A stretch of 16,425 bases of DNA from Planctomycetota bacterium (GCA_026386995.1 JAPLMO010000045.1:1-16425), one strand, 5' to 3'. Counted from the first letter of the stretch, positions 1-9,090 are shown. Notes: generated from the sequence alone by a model not told the origin. Program-made: numbers and translations.

Positions 1-222
1 GGGTATCTGGGCCATGCGTGCGTCCTTGACACGGAGTTCCTCACGCAGGAGGGCAATCTCGGCCCGCGCCTGCTGGAGTTGTGCCGCCAGACGGGTGCGT
101 GTGTCAAGGCTTCCGGCGGCCCACGCCCACGTGTGGACACAGGCGAGCCGCGCCAGGGAGACGACGTGGAGCAGGGCGGGACACGTGGAGCAGGGCGGAT
201 TTGATGTGGCGGCTCCAGTGGT
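1..222 (-). pseudogene. 5' part of an integrase-core (DDE) transposase, frameshifted and cut by the window edge
   Basis: Reading leftward from 222, the first codons give HWSRHIKSALLH, which recalls the N-terminus of planctomycete integrase-core transposases. In the next frame, running out of the window at base 1, the protein continues as VVSLARLACVHTW and then a charged coiled-coil stretch (AQLQQARAEIALLREELRVK, DARMAQI) that normally precedes the helix-turn-helix and DDE domains. The two parts are in different frames because a 16-bp sequence is duplicated with a 19-bp period (164-198), so this copy is probably dead. A second, shorter relic at 13110-13222 has the same beginning without the duplication. 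The family call rests on recognition of the N-terminal pattern; the catalytic domain lies outside the window. Confidence 0.6.
164..198. repeat. 19-bp-period tandem duplication inside the transposase relic
   Basis: ACGTGGAGCAGGGCGG occurs at 164-179 and again at 183-198. The related sequence around 13180-13200 has one copy. The 19-bp gain shifts the transposase frame by one base and explains why the N-terminal codons and the coiled-coil codons are out of register. Confidence 0.8.
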
Positions 223-264
223 CGGGTAGAAACAGGTTCGGGCAACCGTGGTTCTCGGGCAAAT

Positions 265-480
265 CAGCCTCCGAAAGAAGTTGTGAGCGGACGTGTCGGA
301 GGCTACCATAAGTGACGGTGAAACAACAGATTACACCGCCAGGCGAAGGGCACGGAATCGGTGGACCAGCACAGCCTCCGAAAGAAGTTGTGAGCGGACG
401 CCTCGGAGGCTATCATAAGTGACGCCGGAGAAACAGGTTACGTCGCCAGGCGAAGGGCACGAAAATCGGTGTACCAGCAC
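265..480. repeat. Two direct repeats of about 107 bp, each with an internal 8-bp hairpin
   Basis: Bases 265-371 and 372-480 are diverged direct copies of one unit. Each starts with CAGCCTCCGAAAGAAG and ends near CGGTG(G/T)ACCAGCACA. In each unit GCCTCCGA near the start pairs perfectly with TCGGAGGC about 21 bases later (268-302 and 375-410), although the loops differ slightly. A weaker partial match (AGAAACAGGTT) lies at 228-238. The stretch 223-529 holds no gene I can support. One frame of the unit (EKQVTSPGEG) resembles the GGKQVTSGDAG tail of the integrase relic near 9790, so the units may derive from recombinase gene ends; this is only suggestive. Confidence 0.7.
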
Positions 481-529
481 ACCCTTCTCTAAGATTCGTC
501 GCCGTTTCTCATCCCCGAACCCTGAGTCC

Positions 530-2761
530 TCACCCCGCATCCGCGGGACATCCAGCGCCTTCCGGCCCCAGCACAACCGTCGCGCCCGCTTCGGTCTTCA
601 TCACGAACCGGTCGCCTTTCAGTGTCTGGACCTTCTTTCCATCACGATAGACGATCACGGCCTTCCCCGGCCATGGATTCACCAGCGTGCAGTCGCGCCC
701 GCGCTCGCTTGTGATTTTCACATATTGAATCACACCACCCTTCAGTTCGCTCGCCACAAGGAATGCGCCAAACTGCCGCAGATTCGCAAAACGCGCATCA
801 ACGGCTTTCGGCCAGGCAGGAAAAAGACGCATGACATCCTGATGCACCGAGCACATCATCATGTTCACGGTGTTGGGTATGGTTGAGACTTTCTCGATGC
901 CGTGCTTGTTCTTGCGCAGTCCGTTCGGACGGTATTGCGTGGCCACGTATTCATGCAACTTCTGATAGATCACGTCCGGATTGTAGCCGACGTAGGCTGC
1001 CGCCGGAAAGAAACTGTTGTCCCCGTTGTTGTCGAACCAGCGTTGCATGTAGTCGATCGTGTTGAGCGAGATCTTGATCAGCTCCGGGCTGCTCTCTATG
1101 CCGATCCCCAGCGCCGGATAGATGTGCTGGATGCCGAGGGTATTGCCGTTCCAATATTCGGTCCCGACTTCGGTGTAGCGGAAGACGGTCTTCCCGTCAA
1201 CTTCCCGCGTGGCATATTGGCTGAGATGCGCCAGGATGTGGTTCCAGGTCTTACGCTTGTCCTGGTCCAGACCGAGCGCGGCGCTCATCTCGAGCGCCGT
1301 GCCGAACACAGCCCTGACCAGCGCCAGGGAAACGATCGCATTGAAATCCTTTCCGCTGCCCTCATGGACCGAGTCATGCGCGATCACATACCGGTCCTTG
1401 TCTTTCTCGAAGGTCAGATACGCCTCCCAGAACGTGGACAGTTCCTTGAAGTAGGGATAAACTTTCCTGGCATAGGCCGGGTCATACGTCGTCTTCCACC
1501 GGAAGACCATGTTGACCGCGCCGTACGAGGCATTGCTTTTCTGACCGAAGTCGCTGCCACACGTGGTCGTCGCCTTGGGACCGATCCCCACGGGATACAG
1601 AATGCCCGGCATCTTGAGCCGGTCCTGGGCCAACTTGCGGCCCATCGGCATGTAGTCGAGCAGCGGCTGGTCCTGAACATCCCCCAAGGCAACATGGTTG
1701 GCCCCATAAAGCCCATAGAACGCCGCCTGATAGTTATAGTTCAGGTGATAATCGTTCGACCACCCCGGGCCGTCGGTGCAAAACCACGAGCTCAGAATGC
1801 CGGGCGGGAAATCCTTGTCACGGCAACAGCTCGCCAGAATGTACTGGGCCAGGTAGTACTGGCCCTCGATCACCTTGTCCGGAATCTCGACCCAGCTCTC
1901 GGCCCAGAAACCGGCCCACCATCGCTTATGCGCCTCGTAGCGCGTGGTCAGGCTTCCGATATCGAACGCGGCCATTTTCTTTACGACATCCGCGGCATAT
2001 TTCGGGTTCTTCATCAGGCTGTCGAGCGCAAACCCGAAGACCTGCCGGTTCTGGTCCAGTTCGTCGCGCCGGCCGGAACCGAACCTTCGCATGCACATGC
2101 TCACCCCGGTGGGGGGCGACCCTTTCGGGAATGTACGGCGCAGATAGAGGCCGTCGCCGCGGGGGAGTTCCTGCATTTCCGAATCGCTCCTGTCCTTCAT
2201 GACCTGGGTGTCAACCGTGTACGGAATCTTCCCGTTCTCCGCCACGAACTCCAGGAAGATCATGTTCTCAACGGCGCTGACCCATGCCTTGAACCGGACG
2301 GTCACCCCACCCTCCTGCGTGATGGTTCCAGACGTGGTCGCGGTATAGAGGTCGGTTTCCACCCGGCACTTCGGTTCGGGTTTCGCCGGATCGAATTTGA
2401 AGGATGCGTCAAGGACGGCAAACAGCCGGGCTGAGGTATGACCACCCAGCTCCCAAAGGTCGTTCTTGTTGAACCAGAACCGGATTTTACCAGGCTCCTG
2501 CTTTTTCAGTGCGGAACCCTTCTCCAGCGGCGTGATGCTGATCGACATGGCGACGTCGCCATTGCCGAGCAGGACGGCATCGGTGGAAAAGGGTGCCACG
2601 CCCGCGGGCAGTTGGGTGAAAACCGCCTTATGCTGCGAGACGATCCGCTCGGCCTCAGCCTGTATTCCCTTCCCGGCCTGCGCTCCCCACGCCTGCCCCA
2701 GCGTCAACAGGCCGACCGCCGCACTGACTGCCGCGTACAGGCCGATTCTTTCCGATCTCAT
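530..2761 (-). CDS. Secreted six-hairpin glycosidase-like protein (GH95-like)
   Basis: 743 residues. Residues 1-28 are a signal peptide: Arg near the N-terminus, a hydrophobic core, then a likely cleavage after AWG or AQA, so the enzyme should act outside the cytoplasm. The middle resembles the (alpha/alpha)6 catalytic barrel of GH95 alpha-L-fucosidases and relatives. [10 protein letters not shown] at about 334-343 matches the segment that carries the two catalytic-site Asn residues in GH95, [12 protein letters not shown] at about 459-470 contains a plausible general-acid Glu, and [11 protein letters not shown] follows. The C-terminal part ([14 protein letters not shown], then VNPWPGK) fits the beta-domain that closes such enzymes. 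ATG at 2761 is preceded by GGGGA about 7 bases upstream. It is divergent from the sugar operon and shares its mirror-image promoter region. The substrate is unknown; it could be another six-hairpin family. Confidence 0.7.
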   Translation of the reverse strand: MRSERIGLYAAVSAAVGLLTLGQAWGAQAGKGIQAEAERIVSQHKAVFTQLPAGVAPFSTDAVLLGNGDVAMSISITPLEKGSALKKQEPGKIRFWFNKNDLWELGGHTSARLFAVLDASFKFDPAKPEPKCRVETDLYTATTSGTITQEGGVTVRFKAWVSAVENMIFLEFVAENGKIPYTVDTQVMKDRSDSEMQELPRGDGLYLRRTFPKGSPPTGVSMCMRRFGSGRRDELDQNRQVFGFALDSLMKNPKYAADVVKKMAAFDIGSLTTRYEAHKRWWAGFWAESWVEIPDKVIEGQYYLAQYILASCCRDKDFPPGILSSWFCTDGPGWSNDYHLNYNYQAAFYGLYGANHVALGDVQDQPLLDYMPMGRKLAQDRLKMPGILYPVGIGPKATTTCGSDFGQKSNASYGAVNMVFRWKTTYDPAYARKVYPYFKELSTFWEAYLTFEKDKDRYVIAHDSVHEGSGKDFNAIVSLALVRAVFGTALEMSAALGLDQDKRKTWNHILAHLSQYATREVDGKTVFRYTEVGTEYWNGNTLGIQHIYPALGIGIESSPELIKISLNTIDYMQRWFDNNGDNSFFPAAAYVGYNPDVIYQKLHEYVATQYRPNGLRKNKHGIEKVSTIPNTVNMMMCSVHQDVMRLFPAWPKAVDARFANLRQFGAFLVASELKGGVIQYVKITSERGRDCTLVNPWPGKAVIVYRDGKKVQTLKGDRFVMKTEAGATVVLGPEGAGCPADAG

Positions 2762-2843
2762 AACTCGTCCCCTTTGTTATCCAGTCGCAGCGTTTTTTCT
2801 TTGAGTTCCGGCCGACGATTCAAGGTACGTTCCCGGCGGCCGC

Positions 2844-2873
2844 AGTATACACCGTCGGGCGTGACGTTGCCAA
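2844..2873 (-). promoter_or_regulatory. Sigma-70-like promoter for the secreted glycosidase gene
   Basis: On the minus strand TTGGCA (2873-2868) and TATACT (2849-2844) are separated by 18 bases. Both hexamers are close to the -35 and -10 consensus. Transcription would start near 2837, leaving a leader of about 75 bases before the ATG at 2761. The same hexamers and spacing occur in the opposite arm. Confidence 0.6.
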
Positions 2874-2902
2874 GGGCCTCGTGGTACCGCTGTTGAACAC
2901 CC

Positions 2903-2932
2903 TTGGCAACATCACGCCGGGTGATGTATACT
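2903..2932 (+). promoter_or_regulatory. Sigma-70-like promoter for the URO-D-like/symporter/mannosidase operon
   Basis: TTGGCA (2903-2908) and TATACT (2927-2932) are separated by 18 bases, a mirror copy of the leftward promoter. The predicted start near 2939 gives a leader of about 43 bases before the ATG at 2982. The two -35 boxes face each other with 29 bases between them, so one bound regulator could affect both directions. Confidence 0.6.
2910..2926. promoter_or_regulatory. Operator-like palindrome in the rightward promoter spacer
   Basis: CATCAC-GCCGG-GTGATG is a perfect 6-bp inverted repeat around five bases and fills almost exactly the space between the -35 and -10 boxes. A repressor bound here would block the polymerase. 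The mirror position in the leftward promoter keeps only a weaker CGTC/GACG symmetry. No regulator gene is visible nearby. Confidence 0.4.
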
Positions 2933-2981
2933 GCGGCCGACAGGAGCGCATTTTGAACCTTCGGCAACGCTAGACAGGACG

Positions 2982-4043
2982 ATGACACAACCGCTCGGCC
3001 ACAAGCAGCGCGTCCGCGAGGCGATCGCACATCGAGAACCGGATCGGGTTCCCAAGGGGGACCTGGCGATCGAGAACGGCCTTCTGCGCGCGCTCGTGGG
3101 CGGCGACGAATTCGACCGGATGGCGCCGAATGACCGGCTCATGGCTTGCTGGCGCCGGCTTGGCGCGGACCTGGTCAACGTGCATCAGTTCCCCATGTGG
3201 CAGGTGGCCGAAACGGGCAACGGATTGCCGATCTTCCGTAGCGTGCTGGGCGACGAACACATCATTACCGAAGGCAGTTCGCACCTGCACCGTCCCGCCC
3301 TGGCCGACATCACGGAGGCGGCAAACTACCGGGCGCCCGATCCCGGCACCTGCCGGACCGATCAGATGGACTGGTTCGCGGCCAACAGCGACTTGTTCCT
3401 GTTTGCGCAGATCATGGGGCCGATCAGCGCCCTGGACTGGATGCTTGGCACGGAGAACTATCTCGTCTGGTGCATGACGAACACGGCCGACGTTCGGCGG
3501 CTTTCCGAGAAGGTCGTCGAATACGAACTGGCGCGAGCGCTGATGTTCCTCGATCACGGCGCCGACGCGATCATGATGACCGATGACATGGCGTACAAGA
3601 ACGGCTTGTTCCTGCCTCCGCATATCATGGACGAGTTGGCCTGGCCGATTTACCGCAAAATGATCAGGAGGATCAAAGCGCACCGCAACGTGCCCGTGTT
3701 CCTGCACACTGATGGCGACATCCGCCGCGGGGCGCTCGATGCGATTGTCGCGTGCGGTTTCGACGGCCTCCAGTCGCTCCAGCCCAGCGCGGGCATGGAC
3801 ATCCAGGAAGTGAAACGTCGCCACGGCGGCTCGTTGTGCCTGATGGGGAATCTCGACCTGGACCGGCTCATGTCCTTCGGCACGCCGGAGGAGGTCGAGG
3901 CCCAGGTCCGCCTGTTGTGCGAGACCATCGCCCCCGGCGGCGGATTCATCCTCAGCACCTGCAACATACTCATCGACGCCATCCCGCCAGAAAACGCACT
4001 GGCGATGTATCGGGCCGGGGACAGGTACGGGGCCTATCACTGA
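2982..4043 (+). CDS. Uroporphyrinogen decarboxylase-like (URO-D/MtaA-type) protein
   Basis: 353 residues. The start [18 protein letters not shown] matches the opening of the URO-D superfamily branch that includes corrinoid methyltransferases, and GNLDLDRL with GTPEEV near 288-305 is typical of the family. The heme-pathway hallmark RQAGR is missing, so this is not HemE. FLHTDGDI (about 240-247) and STCNIL (about 325-330) sit where MtaA/MtbA-type enzymes place zinc-binding His and Cys residues, but the usual H-x-C pair reads HTD, so metal binding is uncertain. No signal peptide; presumably cytoplasmic. First gene of a rightward operon, with the symporter ATG 10 bases after its stop. The leader has a weak AGGA close to the ATG. 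Its link to sugar genes suggests a role in substrate modification or demethylation; this is inference. Confidence 0.75.
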   Translation: MTQPLGHKQRVREAIAHREPDRVPKGDLAIENGLLRALVGGDEFDRMAPNDRLMACWRRLGADLVNVHQFPMWQVAETGNGLPIFRSVLGDEHIITEGSSHLHRPALADITEAANYRAPDPGTCRTDQMDWFAANSDLFLFAQIMGPISALDWMLGTENYLVWCMTNTADVRRLSEKVVEYELARALMFLDHGADAIMMTDDMAYKNGLFLPPHIMDELAWPIYRKMIRRIKAHRNVPVFLHTDGDIRRGALDAIVACGFDGLQSLQPSAGMDIQEVKRRHGGSLCLMGNLDLDRLMSFGTPEEVEAQVRLLCETIAPGGGFILSTCNILIDAIPPENALAMYRAGDRYGAYH

Positions 4044-4053
4044 CGAGGTTAAC

Positions 4054-5853
4054 ATGAATCTGAGCGGCTTGGATCTCTTTATCGTCGTTCTGTATTTCGG
4101 CATCACCGTTTTCGCGGGGATCTGGAGCCATCGTCGGGCGGCAAGGAACCTGGACGATTACTTCCTCGGCAACCGCAAACTGCCCTGGTGGCTGCTGGCG
4201 CTGTCGGGGGCCGCCGCCAATTTCGACATCTCCGGCACGATGTGGCAGGTCTCGATCCTGATGATTTTCGGCTTCATGTCGTTCAACATCCATTGGATGT
4301 GGGCCTTCCTGACCGGCGCGTTCCTGATGAGTTTCATGGCGCGATGGATCCGGCGAACCGGCGTCATGACGGCGGCGGAACTGATGAAGGTCCGGTTTGG
4401 CGAGGACGCCGGAGGTCGGACCGCCCGGACCGCCGCGGCATTGATGATGGTGGTGTTCCAGACATTCGCCATCGGCTACGGCTTTGTCGGAGCGGGCAAA
4501 TTCGCCGCCCCGTATTTCGAGACGTATACGCTTCCCACGTCCTACTTCGAGGCGATAGGCATTCCCAGCCTGGGGTCTGCCACCGGGCAGTGCGCCCTGG
4601 TGATGACCCTTGCCACGACGGCCTACGTGATCTTTGGCGGGTTCGTCAGCGTGGTGGTGACCGATGTGTTGCAGGCGATAATCAAGAATATCGCGTGCAT
4701 CATTGTCGCCATCATCGCCTTCCTCATCATCGATCCCGTAATCCTGCACTCGAAGATGTCGGCGTCGCTTCTGCCGGCATACGAACTGGGCAACCTTCCG
4801 GCCGAGTATGCCAAGTACCAGCACTTTGGATGGATGGTGCCTATCTGGCTGTTCTATGGATTGGCCATTTCTCTCGGCGGCGCAGGCGGGAACTACGGCG
4901 AACAGCGGTTTCTGGCCACACGCAATACGCGCGACGCCTCGATTGCGGGCGCCGTGTGGAACCTTTCCCTGGTGTTGCGGTGGGCCATGGTGGGCGGCAT
5001 CGCCTTCATCGCACTCTCGTCGACTTATCAGGTTTCCGACCCCGAGAGGGCGCTGCCGGAGATCGTCCGCGACTACCTGCCGAACGGTTTTCGGGGATTC
5101 GTGCTGGCGGCGTTCATCGCCGCATACATGGCCACGTTCAGCGCGGTGGTCAACAGCGGAGCGTCGATGTTGGTGAACGATCTGATCCGGCCTTTGTGGC
5201 CTTCGGCCAAGCCGAAGACCCTGGTGCGGCTCAGTTACGCAGCCACGCTTGCCTTGGTGGTCGGCGGCATCATCTCGGGCCTCAATGCCAAATCGGTGGA
5301 TGCAATCTGGAACTGGCTGCTGATCGGTCTGTACTCCAGCGTGCTGATCCCGAATATGCTGCGGTGGTACTGGTGGCGGCTGAACGGCTGGGGCTACTCC
5401 ATCGGCGTGCTGGTGTCGCTGGCGCTGGCCATCGTGGTCCTGTTTTACCCCGACGTCCCCGAATACGTCTACGCACCGGTGCTGAACGCTTTGGCGTTGC
5501 TCGGTTGCGTGATCGGCTCGCTATGCACGACACCGGTGGACGACAAGACGATCCTCAACTTCTTCCGCCGGGTGCGCCCGTTCGGCTGGTGGGGGCCCGT
5601 TCGCGCAAAGTCGGGGCTGATGGCCGCCGACCTCTATCGGGGCCAGGATCACCCGGGGAGAATTGTTGTGAACGTGGTGTTGGGAATGATAGCGCTGTTT
5701 TCTTTATACCTCATCCCGATCTACTGGATCGGCCACTGGTTCATGTGGGCATCGGTGAGCCTCGCCGTGTTCCTGGTTTCCACCATCGCCCTGTACTTCA
5801 CCTGGTACAGGTCGCTTGACCGCGGGGAGTGCGAACCGGCTGCCTCGGATTAG
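4054..5853 (+). CDS. Sodium:solute symporter, SSS family
   Basis: 599 residues with about 13-14 hydrophobic membrane segments starting at residue 8 (LFIVVLYFGITVFAGIW). The loop DDYFLGNRKLPWW after the first segment is an SSS hallmark. GGFVSVVVTDVLQ (about 195-207) corresponds to the SSF signature, and NYGEQRFLATRNTRDAS (about 279-295) matches the QR-containing loop of sugar-type members. It is expected to couple inward sodium flow to uptake of a small organic solute, in this setting most likely a sugar or glycoside. GAGG lies 5 bases before the ATG, and the gene starts 10 bases after the URO-D-like gene, so the two are co-transcribed. The C-terminal region after residue 480 has extra membrane segments, as in longer family members. 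Substrate cannot be read from the sequence. Confidence 0.9.
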   Translation: MNLSGLDLFIVVLYFGITVFAGIWSHRRAARNLDDYFLGNRKLPWWLLALSGAAANFDISGTMWQVSILMIFGFMSFNIHWMWAFLTGAFLMSFMARWIRRTGVMTAAELMKVRFGEDAGGRTARTAAALMMVVFQTFAIGYGFVGAGKFAAPYFETYTLPTSYFEAIGIPSLGSATGQCALVMTLATTAYVIFGGFVSVVVTDVLQAIIKNIACIIVAIIAFLIIDPVILHSKMSASLLPAYELGNLPAEYAKYQHFGWMVPIWLFYGLAISLGGAGGNYGEQRFLATRNTRDASIAGAVWNLSLVLRWAMVGGIAFIALSSTYQVSDPERALPEIVRDYLPNGFRGFVLAAFIAAYMATFSAVVNSGASMLVNDLIRPLWPSAKPKTLVRLSYAATLALVVGGIISGLNAKSVDAIWNWLLIGLYSSVLIPNMLRWYWWRLNGWGYSIGVLVSLALAIVVLFYPDVPEYVYAPVLNALALLGCVIGSLCTTPVDDKTILNFFRRVRPFGWWGPVRAKSGLMAADLYRGQDHPGRIVVNVVLGMIALFSLYLIPIYWIGHWFMWASVSLAVFLVSTIALYFTWYRSLDRGECEPAASD

Positions 5854-5918
5854 CCTGGAACGGGCGCGAAGAGTCGTCGTCCATTCGTGGAACGGCAAAC
5901 TGGAAAGGCAGTGCCGGC

Positions 5919-8900
5919 ATGGCAAAGAGCGGCGTTGAGCAGATTCTCGACAAGTGGCGCGGCCTGATCAAGAGCAAGAAGCGCGCCATCATCAGTTTCG
6001 AGGAAATTCTTCGGGACCGCATCGAGTCGATCCGGCCCTGGATCTTTCCCGATACCGTGCCTCTGGAAGGCTGGTCTTTTCGGCAGTTCCGATACACGCA
6101 CACCGCCCAGCGGGAATTCGTCGGCGATGCCTGGCAACCCATCGAGGTCGGCCGGACCTGGGGCGGCCCGGACATGAGCGCCCTGTTTCGCTGCCACGCC
6201 CGGCTGCCCGAACGCTTTCGCGGCAAGAAGGTCGCGCTGAAGGTCTACTTCGGCGGTGACGGACTGCTTCGCGTCGGCGGCAAGGCTTACCACGGCCTGG
6301 ACCCTTTCCGCGATACGGTGTTCATGGCCGATCGCGCTAGCGGCGCCGAGGAGTACGACCTCGAAGTCGAGTCCTACGTCATGTGGCACTTCGGCGAAGG
6401 GACCGTCAAGACATTCGAGATTTCGTGTTGGGCCGCGTTCGACCCCGAAATCAACGACGCCTACTGGGACCTGCGAACGGCGTTCAACCTCATGATGACC
6501 GAATCGCTGGAAACCGACGCCGTTGACTTCCTCCGGAAGGTTCTCGACGAGGCCACGTGCCGCGTCGACCAGCGCTGCAACGATCCCCGTGCGATCCGGG
6601 AGATGGCGCTGGAGGCGCAGCGCGTCGTGCGGGAGAACGTCTACAAAGGCAACCGCTTCCGCAAAGAGGGCCTGGTGCATCTGACGGGCAATTCTCATCT
6701 TGACCTGGTTTACCTGTGGACGCACGCCGAGTTCGTCCGCAAGATCGGCCGCACCCACGCCACGGCGCTTCGGCTTCTCGAGCAGTACCCGGATTACGTC
6801 TTCACGCAGAGCCAGCCGCACATGTACAACCTGATGAAACAGCACTATCCGGAGCTGTACGAGCAGGTCCGCGCGCGCATAAAGGAGGGCCGTTGGGAGG
6901 CCGTAGGCGCCTTCTGGGTCGAACCGGACTGCAACCTTATCTCGGGCGAAGCGATGGTCCGCCAGCTCCTGCACGGCATCCGGTTTTACCAGCAGGAGTT
7001 CGGCATCACGCCCCGCACCGCCTGGATCCCCGACGTCTTCGGCAATTCGTGGACGATGCCGCAGATTCTGGTCAAGGCCGGCCTTCGGTACTTCGTCACC
7101 CATAAGATGAGCGTGTGGAACGATACGAATCGGTGGACGCACAACGCGTTCTGGTGGGAGTCGCCCGACGGATCGCGCATCTTTGCCCACGTGCCCACGA
7201 CGCACTTCATCGGCACTGCCGAGCCCGATCACATCAAGGAACACTGGGACCGCTACAGCGCCCGAGTTGAAATCGGCGAGTCGCTGTATTGCTACGGCTG
7301 GGGAGATGGCGGCGGCGGGCCTGATGCCGAAATGCTGGAGTACTGCAAGCGCTACGAGGCCCTGCCGGGGCTCGTGCCCTGCACGAACTCGACCGTCGAG
7401 CACGCTCTGGAACGAATGCGAAAAAAGGCCTCCACGGCCGAACTGCCGGTCATCAATGACGAACTGTATCTCGAGGAACACCGGGGCGTCTACACCACCA
7501 AGGGCCGCCTGAAGAAACTTAACCGCTGCTGCGAGCACCTCTACCGGAAGGCCGAGTTGTTCAGTTGCTTCTCGCGGCGGCCGTATCCGGCCGGGGAGTT
7601 GCAGCGCGGATGGCGGGAAGTGCTGACCAACCAGTTCCACGACTCGCTGCCGGGAACCCACGTGACCCAGGCTTATCACGACCTTCTGGAAAGTTACCGG
7701 ACGGCCACGGCGATCGGGCAGCTCGCCGTGCGGGAAGCGCTCGAGGAGATCGTCTCCCGCGTGGACACCTCCGGACCGGGGCGGGCGGCCGTGGTATTCA
7801 ACTCGCTGCCCTTTGTGCGGTCCACGCGCGTGCAGGTGCCCTGCGACCGGGCCGACGTACACGTTCTGGATCCCGACGGGCGCGAGGTCCCTTGCCAATT
7901 CAGCACCGACTGGGAAACCGGTGCGACGACTCTGGTGTTCGAGGCGCACAACGTCCCGCCCGTCGGATATGCCGTGTATCGGATCGTCGAAGGCGCCGGC
8001 GCAACCGGCCAAGCCGTATCCGTCTCGTCCGGCCCTGAAGGGTTCGTGCTCGAAAACGGCCACCTTCGGTCGGTCGTCAACCCGGAAGGCGAGATTGTTT
8101 CGCTGGTCGAAAAGGCGACTGCGCGAGATCTGGTCGATTCCGAGCGCCGGGCGAACGTGCTGCACCTCTACGAAGATATTCCCGGCACCTTCGACGCCTG
8201 GGACATCGAGGAACACTACACGCAGCACGAGTTCGACCTCGGCGCCGCCTCCGTGGAGATCGTCGAAAAGGGGCCGCTCCTCGCCGCCCTTCTCGTGATG
8301 CGGCGTTTTCGCAACTCGGTGCTGAGGCAGCGGATCGTCCTCGGCGCCGGCGCCCGACGCCTCGATTTCCAGACCTGGGTCGACTGGCACGAGCAGCACA
8401 AACTGCTGAAGGTGCGTTTCCACACGCCCGTTCGCTCCAGGCTGGCCACCTACGACATCGCCTACGGCAACATCGATCGCCCCACGACCCGGAACAACTC
8501 TTACGAGAGGGCGAAGTTCGAGGTGCCAGGCCACGAGTGGATGGACCTCTCGCAGGCCGATCGGGGGCTGAGCCTCTTGACCGACTCGAAGTACGGCTAC
8601 GAGGCGCACGGCCGGATGATCGCTCTTTCGCTGCTCAAGGGGCCGAAGTACCCGGATCCCGTCTCGGATCAGGAAGAGCACCGCTTCACCTATTCGCTCT
8701 ATCCGCACGCCGGCGGCTGGCGCGACGCGCAGACGGTACGCGAAGCCGGCGACCTGAACGATCCGGTCGACGTCGTGCTTGCGGAGGCCCACGGCGGTGA
8801 ACTGCCCCCGAGGCATGCTTTTGTGCAACTCGCCGCGAATGGCGTGACCCTGGAGGCGGTCAAGCGGGCAGAGGACTCCGACGCATTGATCGTGCGATTG

Positions 8901-9083
8901 GTGGAACGCCACGGCGGCGAGGAACTCATAGCGCTGACCGTGGACGCGCCGCTGGCGGCCGCAGCCGAGTGCGATTTGCTGGAACAGGAGAGGCAAAGCC
9001 TGAAAGTGGAGGAACGCCAACAGGTGCGCATCCTGGTGCGACCCTACGAAATCCGGACAATGAAATTGACAAGACAAGGGTGA
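5919..9083 (+). CDS. GH38 alpha-mannosidase, cytoplasmic
   Basis: 1054 residues from the ATG at 5919, chosen because GGAAAGG precedes it by about 10 bases; a GTG at 5829 would overlap the symporter end and adds a low-complexity lead. An N-terminal beta-rich domain (about 40-150) precedes the GH38 catalytic domain. GNSHLDLVYLW (about 255-265) supplies the first zinc-binding His and Asp, WIPDVFGNS (about 369-377) supplies the nucleophile Asp, and NQFHDSLPGTH (about 571-581) supplies the last zinc His. NDELYLEEHRGVYTT and GWGDGGGGP are also family hallmarks. The C-terminal half fits the mannosidase beta-sandwich domains. No signal peptide, so it should act on alpha-mannosides inside the cell, probably those imported by the upstream symporter 65 bases away. 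Length is normal for bacterial GH38 enzymes. Confidence 0.93.
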   Translation: MAKSGVEQILDKWRGLIKSKKRAIISFEEILRDRIESIRPWIFPDTVPLEGWSFRQFRYTHTAQREFVGDAWQPIEVGRTWGGPDMSALFRCHARLPERFRGKKVALKVYFGGDGLLRVGGKAYHGLDPFRDTVFMADRASGAEEYDLEVESYVMWHFGEGTVKTFEISCWAAFDPEINDAYWDLRTAFNLMMTESLETDAVDFLRKVLDEATCRVDQRCNDPRAIREMALEAQRVVRENVYKGNRFRKEGLVHLTGNSHLDLVYLWTHAEFVRKIGRTHATALRLLEQYPDYVFTQSQPHMYNLMKQHYPELYEQVRARIKEGRWEAVGAFWVEPDCNLISGEAMVRQLLHGIRFYQQEFGITPRTAWIPDVFGNSWTMPQILVKAGLRYFVTHKMSVWNDTNRWTHNAFWWESPDGSRIFAHVPTTHFIGTAEPDHIKEHWDRYSARVEIGESLYCYGWGDGGGGPDAEMLEYCKRYEALPGLVPCTNSTVEHALERMRKKASTAELPVINDELYLEEHRGVYTTKGRLKKLNRCCEHLYRKAELFSCFSRRPYPAGELQRGWREVLTNQFHDSLPGTHVTQAYHDLLESYRTATAIGQLAVREALEEIVSRVDTSGPGRAAVVFNSLPFVRSTRVQVPCDRADVHVLDPDGREVPCQFSTDWETGATTLVFEAHNVPPVGYAVYRIVEGAGATGQAVSVSSGPEGFVLENGHLRSVVNPEGEIVSLVEKATARDLVDSERRANVLHLYEDIPGTFDAWDIEEHYTQHEFDLGAASVEIVEKGPLLAALLVMRRFRNSVLRQRIVLGAGARRLDFQTWVDWHEQHKLLKVRFHTPVRSRLATYDIAYGNIDRPTTRNNSYERAKFEVPGHEWMDLSQADRGLSLLTDSKYGYEAHGRMIALSLLKGPKYPDPVSDQEEHRFTYSLYPHAGGWRDAQTVREAGDLNDPVDVVLAEAHGGELPPRHAFVQLAANGVTLEAVKRAEDSDALIVRLVERHGGEELIALTVDAPLAAAAECDLLEQERQSLKVEERQQVRILVRPYEIRTMKLTRQG

Positions 9084-9090
9084 AGTGCTG

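Larger units (their letters stand above)
2837..2939. repeat. Long imperfect inverted repeat between the divergent genes
   Basis: The arm 2837-2876 is the reverse complement of 2900-2939 with about 5 mismatches in 40 bases, around a 23-base centre. The outer 15 bases (TGTATACTGCGGCCG) and the inner 11 (CCCTTGGCAAC) are perfect. It lies wholly in the gap between the start codons at 2761 and 2982, and each arm carries a complete promoter directed outward. Confidence 0.9.

Noticed and set aside
265..480. CRISPR-like array
   Set aside because: Only two units, about 107 bp each, with no spacer-repeat alternation and no cas genes.
419..886. Rightward open frame over the repeat and the glycosidase 3' end
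   Set aside because: Most of it is antisense to the glycosidase; the first part is translated repeat sequence.
902..2434. A 510-codon open frame antisense to the secreted glycosidase
   Set aside because: No recognisable product or ribosome site; explained by codon bias of the real gene on the other strand.
2970..4106. A 378-codon open frame antisense to the URO-D-like gene
   Set aside because: Spans a confident gene and its stop region with no motif of its own.
5850..9077. A 1075-codon open frame antisense to the mannosidase
   Set aside because: It mirrors a high-GC gene with strong codon bias, shows no domain, and the sense strand has all GH38 catalytic motifs.
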